64,000 bases of DNA from Aquatica leii. Lineage: Eukaryota; Arthropoda; Insecta; Coleoptera; Lampyridae. Under the pieces are notes generated by a model that was given only the letters and a program-made list of their open reading frames with translations, searched no databases and had not been told where the DNA came from. Shown here piece by piece: positions 21,546 through 31,359 of this stretch (position 1 is the stretch's first letter; every line of letters begins with the position of its first letter). The stretch covers positions 23,945,533 to 24,009,532 of the forward strand of contig CM069439.1 in assembly GCA_035610365.1 (NCBI GenBank). The letters are read 5' to 3'. The position numbers and the translations under genes were made by a program.

Positions 21546-24345
21546 GCAAACCGTCAAGAATAAATTTTAAACTTAGAGAAAATTCCTTCTTAGATTTCGT
21601 GTTTAGCAAATTTTCAAAATCAAAGCAAAACCATTTGTATTTATTCTAAATATTTTTTTTAATTAAAACTTTTATTCCAATTCTTCTAAACGTGGGTTGA
21701 TCAAGATCTAAATTTCTTAATCTTGTATACAAAGATTTGGCCTTTTTCCAGCTGCAACATGGCGAATTACACAGAAAGAATTAGTTTTTTCTTATATAAT
21801 ACCATATAATACTGACTTGACCTACGAACAAAAGTCACTATTTGCCAACTGGTTCTTAAGTGCATTCGTAAATTATCCAAACAAAGAGACTTGGATGAAA
21901 TCTGGTCCGGCGGTATAACCAGATCTTGCTTATTTTAAATTTGATTCGGAGGTTTAAAAGTAATTGATAACCGCTTAACTGGCTTAATCGATATGCTTTC
22001 AACAAAATTCATTCATTCATACGTGTGATACAAGCACCTTATTGAAAACTCTGACAAATTAATTAATTTGCATAATGAGATCATTAACAACGCACCAAGA
22101 TTATTTATTTGTAGTTTCTTGTTTTGTCGATAATCCACGAAGTTACTACACGGTTTAAGGATTACATTACTGTGTGGAGGTGAAAATATTTTTAAAATGA
22201 CTCGCTAGTATACTAATTGAACGATGTCTCATATATACTTTGTCTTATTTGTATTTCAATTTGAAGGTCTATTACGCTTATTAGACACGGTACCTAAATC
22301 CTAAGCATAAGTAAATTCAAGTCTTCCACTTAACTTTTACTACATGTCCATACAACGCATTTTACACACTGATGACTTCTTATAATCGTCACTAAAAACA
22401 AATTATGTAGTTGAATTGAAATATACCAGTTCATTAAAACCAAGTGTTTCATCGACGATGTTCAAATTACAGTTTACAAACTTAAGTACAGACAACAAAT
22501 TCAATGAAAATGACGAAACGTTGACAGTCTGAAGTACTGGAATAGATAGTGATGAAAAATAACAAATTCGATCGAGTCAGTTTAGATATTTTAATGAGTA
22601 GTGTAGTTGTAATACAACAAAAAGTAATTACTCAAGCAGTGTTGTGTTGAGAATTTACACAAAGATGGCGACAAGTTCTTATCTGATTTTTTATATCAGG
22701 TATTGCTGTAGTCTCGTTTACCATCAAGTTGACGATAACGTCATCGTAGGTTTGAAGTAATAAATTCATAGCTGCAACTCGATACCACGCACTGATATTG
22801 AATTCAATAGTACATATGACATTTATGTATGCGTGAATTATGTTGGAAAAAGTGAATTACTCTTTCATTGAAGTCTCGAGTGCGGATATTTCGCTTTAGT
22901 TTTATGTTCACTTTCTGCTATTACAATAAAGAGAAGTTATAAGCCACTTTTTGAATAGTAATGCCCGGGTATATAAACGAAATAAAATAATCTTAGTCGT
23001 AATTCTTTAGATACAATCGGGTAAGCCATCATCTGATAGGCGGCTTTAGATGCGCGTTAACTCTCACGGCATCGTGTAAATTAAAAAGCCGGGTTATTTA
23101 CATGGCGGAAACAATAAATCGCGGTAGAGCCTAAGTTTTGTTGTTTTGTGCATGCTCTATACTATCGTAGACACCACGCCCTCCGGGTTCCCAAATTTAC
23201 CAACGCCCGCCAGTGTCTTCGTGACATTAGGCACCTCGTCCTTTAATTAACATACTAACCTCTAAGTAAATTAAAAACCGATAAAAACGCACTCTCTTTG
23301 TTTAAAGAATGGATAAGGAGTTGATCCCATCGGGATAATTTGTTAATGGTCCTCGTCGGTGTAAAATCCACCGAGAAGCTGTAAGCGCATCTTATTAACT
23401 TTTTTCTTGTTTATGTTAGACAACAAAACCTACTTTTTGGATGTACAAAAAACTATTGTTAGAAGTTCATCGACCGGTATTCAACAATAATGCACAGCAG
23501 TACCATTGCAGTGGGTCTACGATGCAGTGTACGCATTCTTAAGCGACTGGGACTGTCAAGAATTCAAGGTGTGCGGTTAGACAGTTCTGCAGACTCGATT
23601 GAATATCACACGTTTGTGAACATGATCTAATTAGTTACACAAAGAGTAACTTCCATTCTTTTGATAAAATCTGCAAGTAAATGCATACTTCAGCGCAAAC
23701 ACAAAGTAATTAGCGTTCTAATAACTAATCGCTAAACAAACTTGACGCAATCGCTGTATTTTTATCACAAAGATTGTTTAGATAGAAAAAAGTTTATCTA
23801 ATTACACCCAGAGAACGTTTTTGCATTAACGACAACAGTGACGACTATCTCTTTAAGTGCGGCAATAATTTACACAAGTTCGAATGGAGACATCAAACTT
23901 TAAACACATTTACCTACAAAACTTAAGAGGTTTTCCTCTTCTTAACGACTACTACTATTTTAAGCTCCACTCTTAAGTCGTAGTAACGTCTGCAAATACA
24001 TTAAAAGTCTAAAATACATTACATTTTTTATTTGTATTTACTCTAAGATAAAACGCTACCACAACACACTAAATACTTAATACGTAAAGAGGTAATTAAT
24101 TTTGTCTCATTCGCGTTATAAAATTAAGTATTCTCTACACGTACTTAACTTACTGATGCGTTAACATCGACTGAACATTACTTCAATGTGCAAAACTAGG
24201 TACTTACGCTTTATGTGGTAAATTAAGATATTAGTGTGTTTAGATCAATCTACTGAAATAATATCTATCATGTTTTGTATTATTTCAGCAATAAATTACA
24301 CATAAAAACAAATGCAAGACCTATACCCAGATTAATTCAAAACAA
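21546..24345. other. AT-rich intergenic stretch with one GC-richer block
   Basis: No gene or element recognised. The block 22960-23240 stands out as richer in G+C and less repetitive (cgggtaagcc, ggcatcgtgt, accacgccctccgggttccc) and could be a conserved non-coding element or an exon/promoter piece; it has no long open frame. The rest is ordinary AT-rich sequence. Confidence 0.45.
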
Positions 24346-24349
24346 ACGA

Positions 24350-24470
24350 TTCTTTATTTTTCATTTAAGATTTGAGAATTAAAAACAAAAATTCAATCGT
24401 AATTTTTACATATTTTAGTGATAAATTGAAGTCTAATCATCATTTCAATAATTTTGATTAATAAATAAAA
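24350..24470 (+). repeat. Diverged single relic of the 1-kb satellite
   Basis: The run aagatttgagaattaaaaac followed by aaaaattcaatcgtaatttt matches, in the same order and spacing, the aagatttgagaataaaaaat / aaaaattcaatcgttatttt part of each monomer in the array at 38548-45820 (for example 40206-40262). It lies right against the gypsy LTR. Confidence 0.65.
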
Positions 24471-24533
24471 TATATATATACATATTGAAACGTTCGAGAA
24501 GTTATTCGCAACTTCGAGAGCCGTCGCGAGGTT

Positions 24534-24546
24534 TTCTAGAACGTTC
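24534..24546 (+). promoter_or_regulatory. Heat-shock-element-like triplet
   Basis: TTC-ta-GAA-cg-TTC, a perfect three-unit heat-shock element (alternating TTC/GAA spaced by two bases), about 70-85 bp upstream of the predicted start. A two-unit match, TTCgaGAA, lies at 24493-24500, and further TTC/GAA units with imperfect spacing follow to 24575. It would be bound by heat-shock factor; function is inferred. Confidence 0.6.
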
Positions 24547-24587
24547 ACCGAAGGATGCAGAACATACGGGAACGTTTTGTCACAATG

Positions 24588-24620
24588 TATAAATACGGAA
24601 CCAACAAATCGTAGGTCAGT
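24588..24620 (+). promoter_or_regulatory. LTR core promoter: TATA box and initiator
   Basis: TATAAATA at 24588-24595 and an arthropod-type initiator TCAGT at 24616-24620, whose A (24618) is 30 bases from the first T of the TATA box. The spacing is what RNA polymerase II core promoters need. Confidence 0.7.
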
Positions 24621-24907
24621 TATTGCCATAATGCGACGACAGCAGTGTTAAGAAGATTATTCAAGTCTAAATAAGTAAGTCGTTAGCGCGTGTGTGTATA
24701 CGGAGAATCTTGTACGTGACTTTAGTGTAAACAAGTGTGTGAAGGTATCCGCGGACTTTGTCTTATCTTAATTAGTGTAAGTGTTTTTATGAAATATTAT
24801 TAGATTTCATTAGTTCGGTTAATTTAAAAGTGTACATATTTCTAGTATAAGTAAAAATATTTTTTATTAGTTTAAATAAATTAGTTTTAATAATAAAATA
24901 CGCAACA

Positions 24908-24926
24908 ATTGGTATCAGGTGTCCGG
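24908..24926 (+). other. Possible primer binding site
   Basis: attggtatcaggtgtccgg follows the LTR end. TGGTATCAG is like the start of tRNA-complementary sites (TGG is the complement of the tRNA CCA end), but I could not match it to a specific insect tRNA. Confidence 0.4.
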
Positions 24927-25150
24927 TTTAAAACCCGTGGAAATCTTGTAAATAGATAAAGGTGTTCGCGATTTTTTTAGTGTAAATATCATTAAGTAAT
25001 ATCGCTCCCATAATAAAAACATTAATTGCGTAAATAAATAAAACTTTAGTTCGGGATTCGCGTGTTTATACCATTTAATCTTAGCTGTTAAACCAATGCC
25101 GGGCTTCATTAAAATTTAGTACTATTAAATTTTGTTTTAAATTATTATTC

Positions 25151-26190
25151 GTGGTTAAATTTATGCCGATAACTCGAGAAGTGAAAATGGATTCAAAAAT
25201 ATTTGAATTTCGTGAATTAATCAAAAATGGTCAAGAATCGAAGAATAGAAAAATGGAAGAAAAGTTTTACGAAAATTCGCAGAAAACGGAGAAAAATTCT
25301 AAAAGTCTAAAAGAAAAGATACGAACGAGCATAGAAAACCAAATTAAAATTGTTAAAGAGGAAACCCAAGCAGATATGTTAAATTTGAAAGAAAAAATTT
25401 GCGAATCTGTGAATGAGAAAATAGAAGCAATAGAGGACAAATTAGAAGACAGAATAAAACTGCTTGAAGAAAGAATCAACCAAATGAATTGTCACGGTGA
25501 AGAAAGCGTCACGAGCGAAGATTTAATAATGGACCATCGGGAAGAATCCACTCACAACTTCAAAGTTGTACCTCCGAATTTTGATAGTCAACCTACCACA
25601 AGCAGTTTGAAGCCGCAGCTACAGCTAATGGTTGGAGAAACAAGCAGAAAGCGACGTCTTTATTAGTGTCCTTATGTGGAGAAGCGCTTGGAATTTTACA
25701 AACTGTTCCTGACCAGCTACAAGAATTTCACGATTAGAAATGAGATATAAAAATGCTCATCTTCAACAAGTGTATCAAGCTCAAATTAAAAGTCGCGTTT
25801 AAAAAGCTGCCGAAAGTCTTCAAGAGTTTGAGGCTGACATCGCCAGATTAACACGACTTGTGTATCCTACAGCACCAGACACCTTCTTGGAGCAGTTGGC
25901 CATTCAAACAACAAAACGCAGCAGATTGTCCGGTTAGCTCGACCGAAGACGTTGGATGACGCATTAACCTATACTTTGGAGTTCGAGGCGGCGAAACAAG
26001 TGTCGCACCGAGGCAGCCATAAGGTCCGTTGTGCTGCAGAAATATCCTCGCACACAGAAGAAAGCACTGAAGACATAATGCGACGGGTATTTCGGGAACG
26101 AATAGCTCGAGGAAGAGAACTGACGTGCTGGAACTGCGTTTAAGTGGGTCACGTACGACGACGCTGTACTAAGCCCAGAAGAAAAGCAGA
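25151..26190 (+). pseudogene. Ty3/gypsy gag relic
   Basis: The capsid-nucleocapsid gene of the gypsy element. The first open part (25151-25666) is lysine/glutamate-rich with a predicted coiled coil (ENQIKIVKEETQADMLNLKE onward to LEERINQM) and ends ETSRKRRLY. After frame changes the capsid core reads LEMRYKNAHLQQVYQAQIKS, then LQEFEADIARLTRLVYPTAP and DALTYTLEFEAAKQVS. At 26125-26165 a CCHC knuckle is readable, C-W-N-C-x4-H-x4-C, but a TAA stop falls inside it. The coiled-coil-first layout and downstream pol identify it as insect gypsy gag and not a host gene. Confidence 0.82.
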
Positions 26191-26199
26191 AGAACGTCC

Positions 26200-26660
26200 G
26201 GAAAACTGGAACGGGTCGACCGAATGGGGCGAAAGTCGACCTCAACGAGCCATGGTCCGGAGATTACCATTCAAATGGCGTCGCCTAGGGAGCAGTTGCA
26301 TTGCAGTTATCTCGATGCGTTGACACGGGAGCGACGAGGACCATCATTCGTCCTGACATGTAGTTGGAAAACGAGAAGACATCACCAGTAACTGTACGAC
26401 TTCAAACGGTGACGGGCGAAGAAACACCTACTCACGGACAAGTCAAAGTAACCATTGGGTTTGGGAAATGGAGTACTCGACCATCAAGTACTGGTAGCCG
26501 ACATCACGAAAGAAGTTATTCTGGGAATGAACGTGATAAAAAAGTATGGGTTCCATTTGGATATAAAGAACGATGTCCTGAAGATCGCCTTAAAAAAATT
26601 CGTTTTCATTCGTCAGAGAAGGCAGCCGTGCGAGTCTTATTGAGTGAAGACGTGATTCTG
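26200..26660 (+). pseudogene. Ty3/gypsy protease relic
   Basis: Aspartic protease region. The active site reads SRCVDTGATRTIIRPDM (about 26308-26362), with the catalytic Asp-Thr-Gly-Ala intact. Downstream come VTVRLQTVTGEETPTHGQ and, after a frame change near 26470, GVLDHQVLVADITKEVILGM and NVIKKYGFHLDIKNDVLKI, the ILGxDFL flap-end region of retroviral-type proteases. A stop follows the DM of the first piece. It should cut the Gag-Pol product in an active element. Confidence 0.8.
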
Positions 26661-28290
26661 CCTGAAAGGACGGAAAGTGTGGTGATGGCACGCCTAGATG
26701 AAAATCTCCGGGAAGGCTACATACGCGCGATTGAACCAATGGAGGGCGGCTTAGTTGAAAAAGCACTACTTGGCAGAACTTTAGTACGAGTAAAGAACAC
26801 GATGCCAGTAAAGATCTTAAACATCAACTCAGATCCTGTAACGTTGGAAAAGAAAACCGTGGTAGGCCAATGCACGCCAGTATCACAAATTGTGAGATGC
26901 GTGAAGTCGTACGAAGATACGTCGCCGATGAAGTGTCCACAACATCTATTGGACATTCTTACCACCAAATGCCAAAACCTTAGCCAAGACCAGCTGGCTA
27001 AAGTTAAAGTGTTGATCCAAGTGTATCAAGATGTGTTTGCGCTGGAGAGTGGCTCCAAAGGAAGAGCTAACGTGGTGAAACATAAAATTAATACCGGAAA
27101 CGCTCAGCAGATACGACAACATCCACGCAGAGTTCTTTTGGCAAAAAGAGAAGAAGCCGAACAAATTACGGATATGGAGAGAGAAGGCGTGATTGAACCT
27201 TCAAGTAGCCCATAGGGATCCCCTGTGGTACTCGTAAAGAAGAAAGATGGATCAACGAGGTTTTGCGTAGACTACAGACAGCTAAACGACGTGACCAAAA
27301 AAGACAGTTACCCTTTACCTAGAATTGACGATACGTTAGACACCGGGTGTCAGGATCCCAATGGTTTTCTACGTTAGATTTAAAGAGTGGATACTGGCAG
27401 GTAGAATTAGAACCCAAAGATCGTGAAAAAACAGCTTTCACAATTGGAACTGGGTTGTGGCAGTTCACTGTGATGCCCTTCGGCCTGTGTAACGCTCCTG
27501 CAACATTCGAGCGTTTGATGGAGACCATCGTGCGCGGATTGTCCTGGAAAACGTGCTTGGTTTACCTGGACGACGTGATCGTAGTTGGAAGGTCGTTTGA
27601 AGAACACTTGCACAACTTGATGGAAGTGTTCCAGCGACTACGTGGGGTTAACCTCCAAGTGAGCCCAAAGAAGTCCCACGTATTTAAGAAAGAAGTGCAA
27701 TACCTTGGCCATGTCGTATCTAGAGACTGAGTAAAGGTTGACCCAGACAAAATCGGAGCAGTGCAAGCATGGCCAACACCAATCGACAAACATCAGGTCC
27801 GAAGTTTCCTTGGGTTGTGCACCTATTATAGACGATTTGTACCCAGATTTGCTAATATTGCCAAACCTTTGACGAAATTGACGGTAGAAAGAGCAGAATT
27901 TATATGGAATGAAGACTGCAAAAATTCTTTCCATCAACTAAAATAGGCCCTAGTCACTTCGCCGATTTTGAGTTATCCAAGAGAAGATAGAAAATTTGTT
28001 TTAGATACCGACTCAAGCAATCTGGCTATAGGCGCGGTTCTTTCGCAGGTTCAAGATGGACAAGAAAAAGTTATCGCGTATTTTAGCAAGGTTTTGTCCA
28101 GGTCAGAAAGGAATTATTGCGTGACAAGGAGGGAGCTGTTAGCAGTCGTCAAGTTCATCGAACATTTCTAGAAATATTTGTATAGACGAAAATTTTTACT
28201 GAGAACAGACCACGCCGCTTTAAAATGGCTACTGCAGTTCCATAACCCAGAAGGACAAGTGGCAAGATGGATCGAAAGATTTTTGAAATT
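26661..28290 (+). pseudogene. Ty3/gypsy reverse transcriptase and RNase H, truncated
   Basis: The pol region up to the RNase H domain. KHKINTGNAQQIRQHPRRVL and KREEAEQITDMEREGVIEPS begin the RT (27080-27210). A TAG replaces the usual Trp after SSSP (27213-27215), then [20 protein letters not shown] follows. After a one-base frame change near 27350 come [38 protein letters not shown] and the catalytic CLVYLDDVIVVGRSFEEH (YLDD, about 27560). Stops at 27730 and 27945 interrupt YLGHVVSRD and the FLGLCTYYRRFVPRFANI connection part. RNase H starts KFVLDTDSSNLAIGAVLSQ (27990) and the line is lost at about 28290 after VARWIERFL. No integrase or 3' LTR follows. Confidence 0.9.
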
Positions 28291-28500
28291 TTGTTGTTGT
28301 TTTATACTTCTTATAGACATTTTTGTCATAAAGTAAACTGTTGACGCATTATGTAAAAAAGAACGAATTTTGGTCCCTTCAAATCAAAATGACGGCTAAC
28401 GCAGTAACCCCTCGCGGTCGAAAACTTACATTTTTTGACTAGCCTATACTTAAGCAATACCAATTAAAACATTTTCTACGCCACCTTTTGTAAGAAAAGC
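28291..28500. other. Unassigned join between gypsy and satellite
   Basis: About 200 bp of unknown origin. It begins with a t-rich run where gypsy RNase H stops and ends in tccccaagcaagcaaaaaat, the first satellite boundary. Confidence 0.4.
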
Positions 28501-28509
28501 CTCTTTTTT

Positions 28510-29875
28510 GTCCCCAAGCAAGCAAAAAATGTTTTCGGGCACTTTACGCTTGTAGCGTTTACACGCTGACGAGTTTATCGCTATTGTTTAACTTACCTTT
28601 AACCTTACTCTGCGAGCACCACATTTAGAACTGTGATATTTGTAGAGCAACAAATTTAGAGCATTCACTAATACTAAATTAAAGCAAACAAAAAATGTTT
28701 TTCGAGCACTTTACTCTTGTAAAGTTTGCACGCTGATGAGTTTTTCGCTGTTATTTAACATTACTCTGCAAGCACCACATTTAGAACTTTGATATTTGTA
28801 GAGCAAAAAATTTAGAGCATTCACTATAATTAAATTGATGCAAACAAACAATGTTTTTCGGGCACCTTACTCTTGTAGCGTTTACACGCTGATGAGTTTT
28901 TCGCTGTTATTTAACATTACTCTGCAAGCACCACATTTAGAACTTTGATATTTGTAGAGCAACAAATTTAGAGCATTCACTAAAATCAAATTGAAGCAGG
29001 CAAAAAATGTTTTTCGAGCACTTTACTCTTGTAGAGTTTGCACGCTGATGAGTTTTTCGCTGTTATTTAACATTACTCTGCGAGCACCACATTTAGAACT
29101 TTGATATTTGTAGAGCAACAAATTTAGAGCATTCACTAAAATCAAATTGAAGCAAACAAACAATGTTTTTCGGGTACTTTACTCTTGTAGCGTTTACACG
29201 CTGATGAGTTTTTCGCTATTATTTAACCTTACTCTGCGAGCACCACATTTAGAACTTTGATATTTGTAGAGCAACAAATTTAGAGCATCCACTAATATCA
29301 AATTGAAGCAAGCAAAAAATGTTTTTCGGGCACTTTACTCTTGTAGAGTTTACACGCTGATAAGTTTTTCGCTGTTATTTAACATTACTCTGCGAACACC
29401 ACATTTAGAACTTTGACATTTGTAGAGCAGCAAATTTAGAGCATTCACTAATATCAAATTGAAGAAAGCAAAGAATGTTTTCGAGCACTTTACTCTTGTA
29501 GCGTTTGCATGCTGACGAGTTTTTCGCTATTGTTTAACCTTACTCTGCGAGCACCACATTTAGAACTTCGATATTTGTAGATCAACAAATTTAGAGCATT
29601 CACTAATACTAAATTGAAGCTAGCAAAAAATGTTTTTCGAGCACTTACTCTTGTGGAGTTTGCACGCTGATGAGTTTTTCGCTGTTATTTAACATTACTC
29701 TGCGAGCACCACATTTAGAACTTTGATATTTGTAGAGCAACAAATTTAGAGCATTCACTAATATCAAATTCAAGCAAGCAAAAAATGTATTCGAGCACTT
29801 TACGCTTGTAGCGTTTGCACGCTGACGAGTTGTTCACTATTATTTAACCTTATTCTGCAAGCAAAAAATACGGGA
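28510..29875 (+). repeat. Tandem satellite, period about 156 bp, nearly nine units
   Basis: Using the aaaaaATG of each unit as a marker, units start near 28529, 28695, 28851, 29007, 29163, 29319, 29475, 29630 and 29785, giving steps of 166, 156, 156, 156, 156, 156, 155, 155. Each carries gagcactttactcttgtag, acacgctgatgagtttttcg, ctgcgagcaccacatttaga and agagcattcacta. A tenth unit breaks off at 29860-29875. Units are very similar, so expansion is recent relative to the gypsy decay next to it. No coding frame runs through it. Confidence 0.92.
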
Positions 29876-30375
29876 CTAGCATATTTAGTGAGCAAATAAT
29901 TAACAACAAATTATTCTGTTATTGTTATAATAAATGAGCAATATATAAAAATATTAGTTAGAATCCATTCCGGCAATTTTGTTCCGCTAACTTATAGGAC
30001 GTTATTTTTAACACGTTTGTATCGGGACGTAATGTGTAATTTTCAACAAACAAAAATTTATTTTAAAAAAACTAAAATCTTTCGTCTTTTTTTATATTAA
30101 TAATAAAACACTGGATTTACTGCGTTTTATACTTTTCGTAATTAATTGCGTTTTCTAGCATTTTGCAAATTTTGTTTACATATTTATTTTACAACTAACA
30201 TCTAGAACAGGAATTATTTTAACCTTACAGAATAACGTAGATTTAATTTAAATTAACATTTCTGAAATAAGTAGTAATAAGTAACAAAATTTATTATTTA
30301 ATAGTAAAATTGTACCAGCTGTACAAGTAAAGTGTATTCATTTTTAACAGCTAAAAAAAACTAGTTTTATCTGTC
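29876..30375. other. AT-rich stretch, nothing recognised
   Basis: Simple AT-rich sequence. No coding motif or repeat border. Confidence 0.4.
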
Positions 30376-30379
30376 ATTT

Positions 30380-30600
30380 AATATCCTTTAATTAAAAAAT
30401 AAAATTTTATTTGTTATTCAGCAGCTAAATAATGATTAAAATTTTATTTCTCACTCAGAAGCAGTGGCATAACAAATAATTTTTTATTCGTCATTTATAA
30501 TCAACTGAATAAACACAATTTGAAATAAGTCAAATAATAATAGCATTTTTGTCATGTAAAATAATTTAAACAATTGACTTTTTATTTGTTATTAATAACA
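30380..30600 (-). repeat. Diverged relic related to the 1-kb satellite (inverted)
   Basis: Read on the minus strand, tctgagtgagaaataaaatt followed by ttaatcattattt resembles the ttctgagtgataaataaaaa / tctattcatcattt part of the satellite monomers (for example 41310-41342). Several further ttttatttgtcat-like strings follow. Similarity is partial. Confidence 0.45.
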
Positions 30601-31359
30601 ATTTTATTTAATAACGCACATGCCTGGATTGAATATAATGCATCAAAAACAAAAAAAAATTACTACCACAGCACGTTGTTTTAAACCAATAGCTGCTATC
30701 TTTAAAGAAACTTAGAATAGCAACAAGAATATGACCAAAAGCAAAATACCAGTGCGTTATTTTTAAATTTAAGAAATACTTCATACTTTTTGAAAGAAGT
30801 TTCCATTTTAATCAAGAAAAATTAATTGATAGTCTTTGAAGTAATAACCTTTTTTGTTATTCTCTTTTTTTGCTATCAGTGTCTTCTGATCCTGGATGTT
30901 CTTTTTTCGTTTACTCGTTACTTTCCACATTTTTATATTTAATCTGCAAGATCGTATTAGCTGTTATAAAAGCCAAAATGACCAAACAATTTCCAAAACC
31001 AATTTTTTTGTGAAAAAACTTTTTCGTGTTTCAAAAATACCCGAAACCCATTGTCGGTTTGAAAATTTTAAAAATACAAAAACATAGATAACTTATAAGA
31101 ATCAGCATATTAAACACCTGCAAAAAACGAAACTATATCTCTGCCAAATTAAAATTTTTAAAAAAATTGTTATACTAAGACAGGCGGTAAATGAGAATTT
31201 GTCTACTGTTAAATATAAACTTCTTCCTATCCTAAGCTCTATTATATCATAATTGCTTGGTTGTTTGTTTAGTGTTCTTTCTAAAAGCAAACACAATAAG
31301 CGCCTGCTTTAGAACTATGTTTCGGCATTGAAAAATTGACTAAAACATGTGAACATGCA
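30601..31359. other. AT-rich stretch, nothing recognised
   Basis: Open frames at 30896-31087 (plus) and 31102-31296 (minus) carry no known motif. Confidence 0.4.

Larger units (their letters stand above)
24480..24907 (+). repeat. 5' LTR of a Ty3/gypsy element (left edge approximate)
   Basis: Upstream of a gypsy gag-pol relic lies a promoter-bearing segment that ends ..acgcaaca at 24907, followed by a primer-binding-type string. It contains heat-shock-element-like pentamers, a TATA box, an initiator, and AATAAA near 24872-24877. There is no 3' LTR in the window, so the left edge cannot be fixed; it abuts the satellite relic at about 24470. Confidence 0.65.

Noticed and set aside
25151..25666. 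171-codon coiled-coil protein as a host gene.
   Set aside because: It lies directly after an LTR and is followed by gag core, CCHC, DTGA protease and YLDD RT coding, so it is the gypsy gag N-terminus.
28510..29875. Hammerhead ribozyme in the 156-bp satellite (ctgatgag followed by a T-run and cgc).
   Set aside because: The CTGANGA core is present, but the required GAAA after stem II and the cleavage-side stem are absent on both strands.
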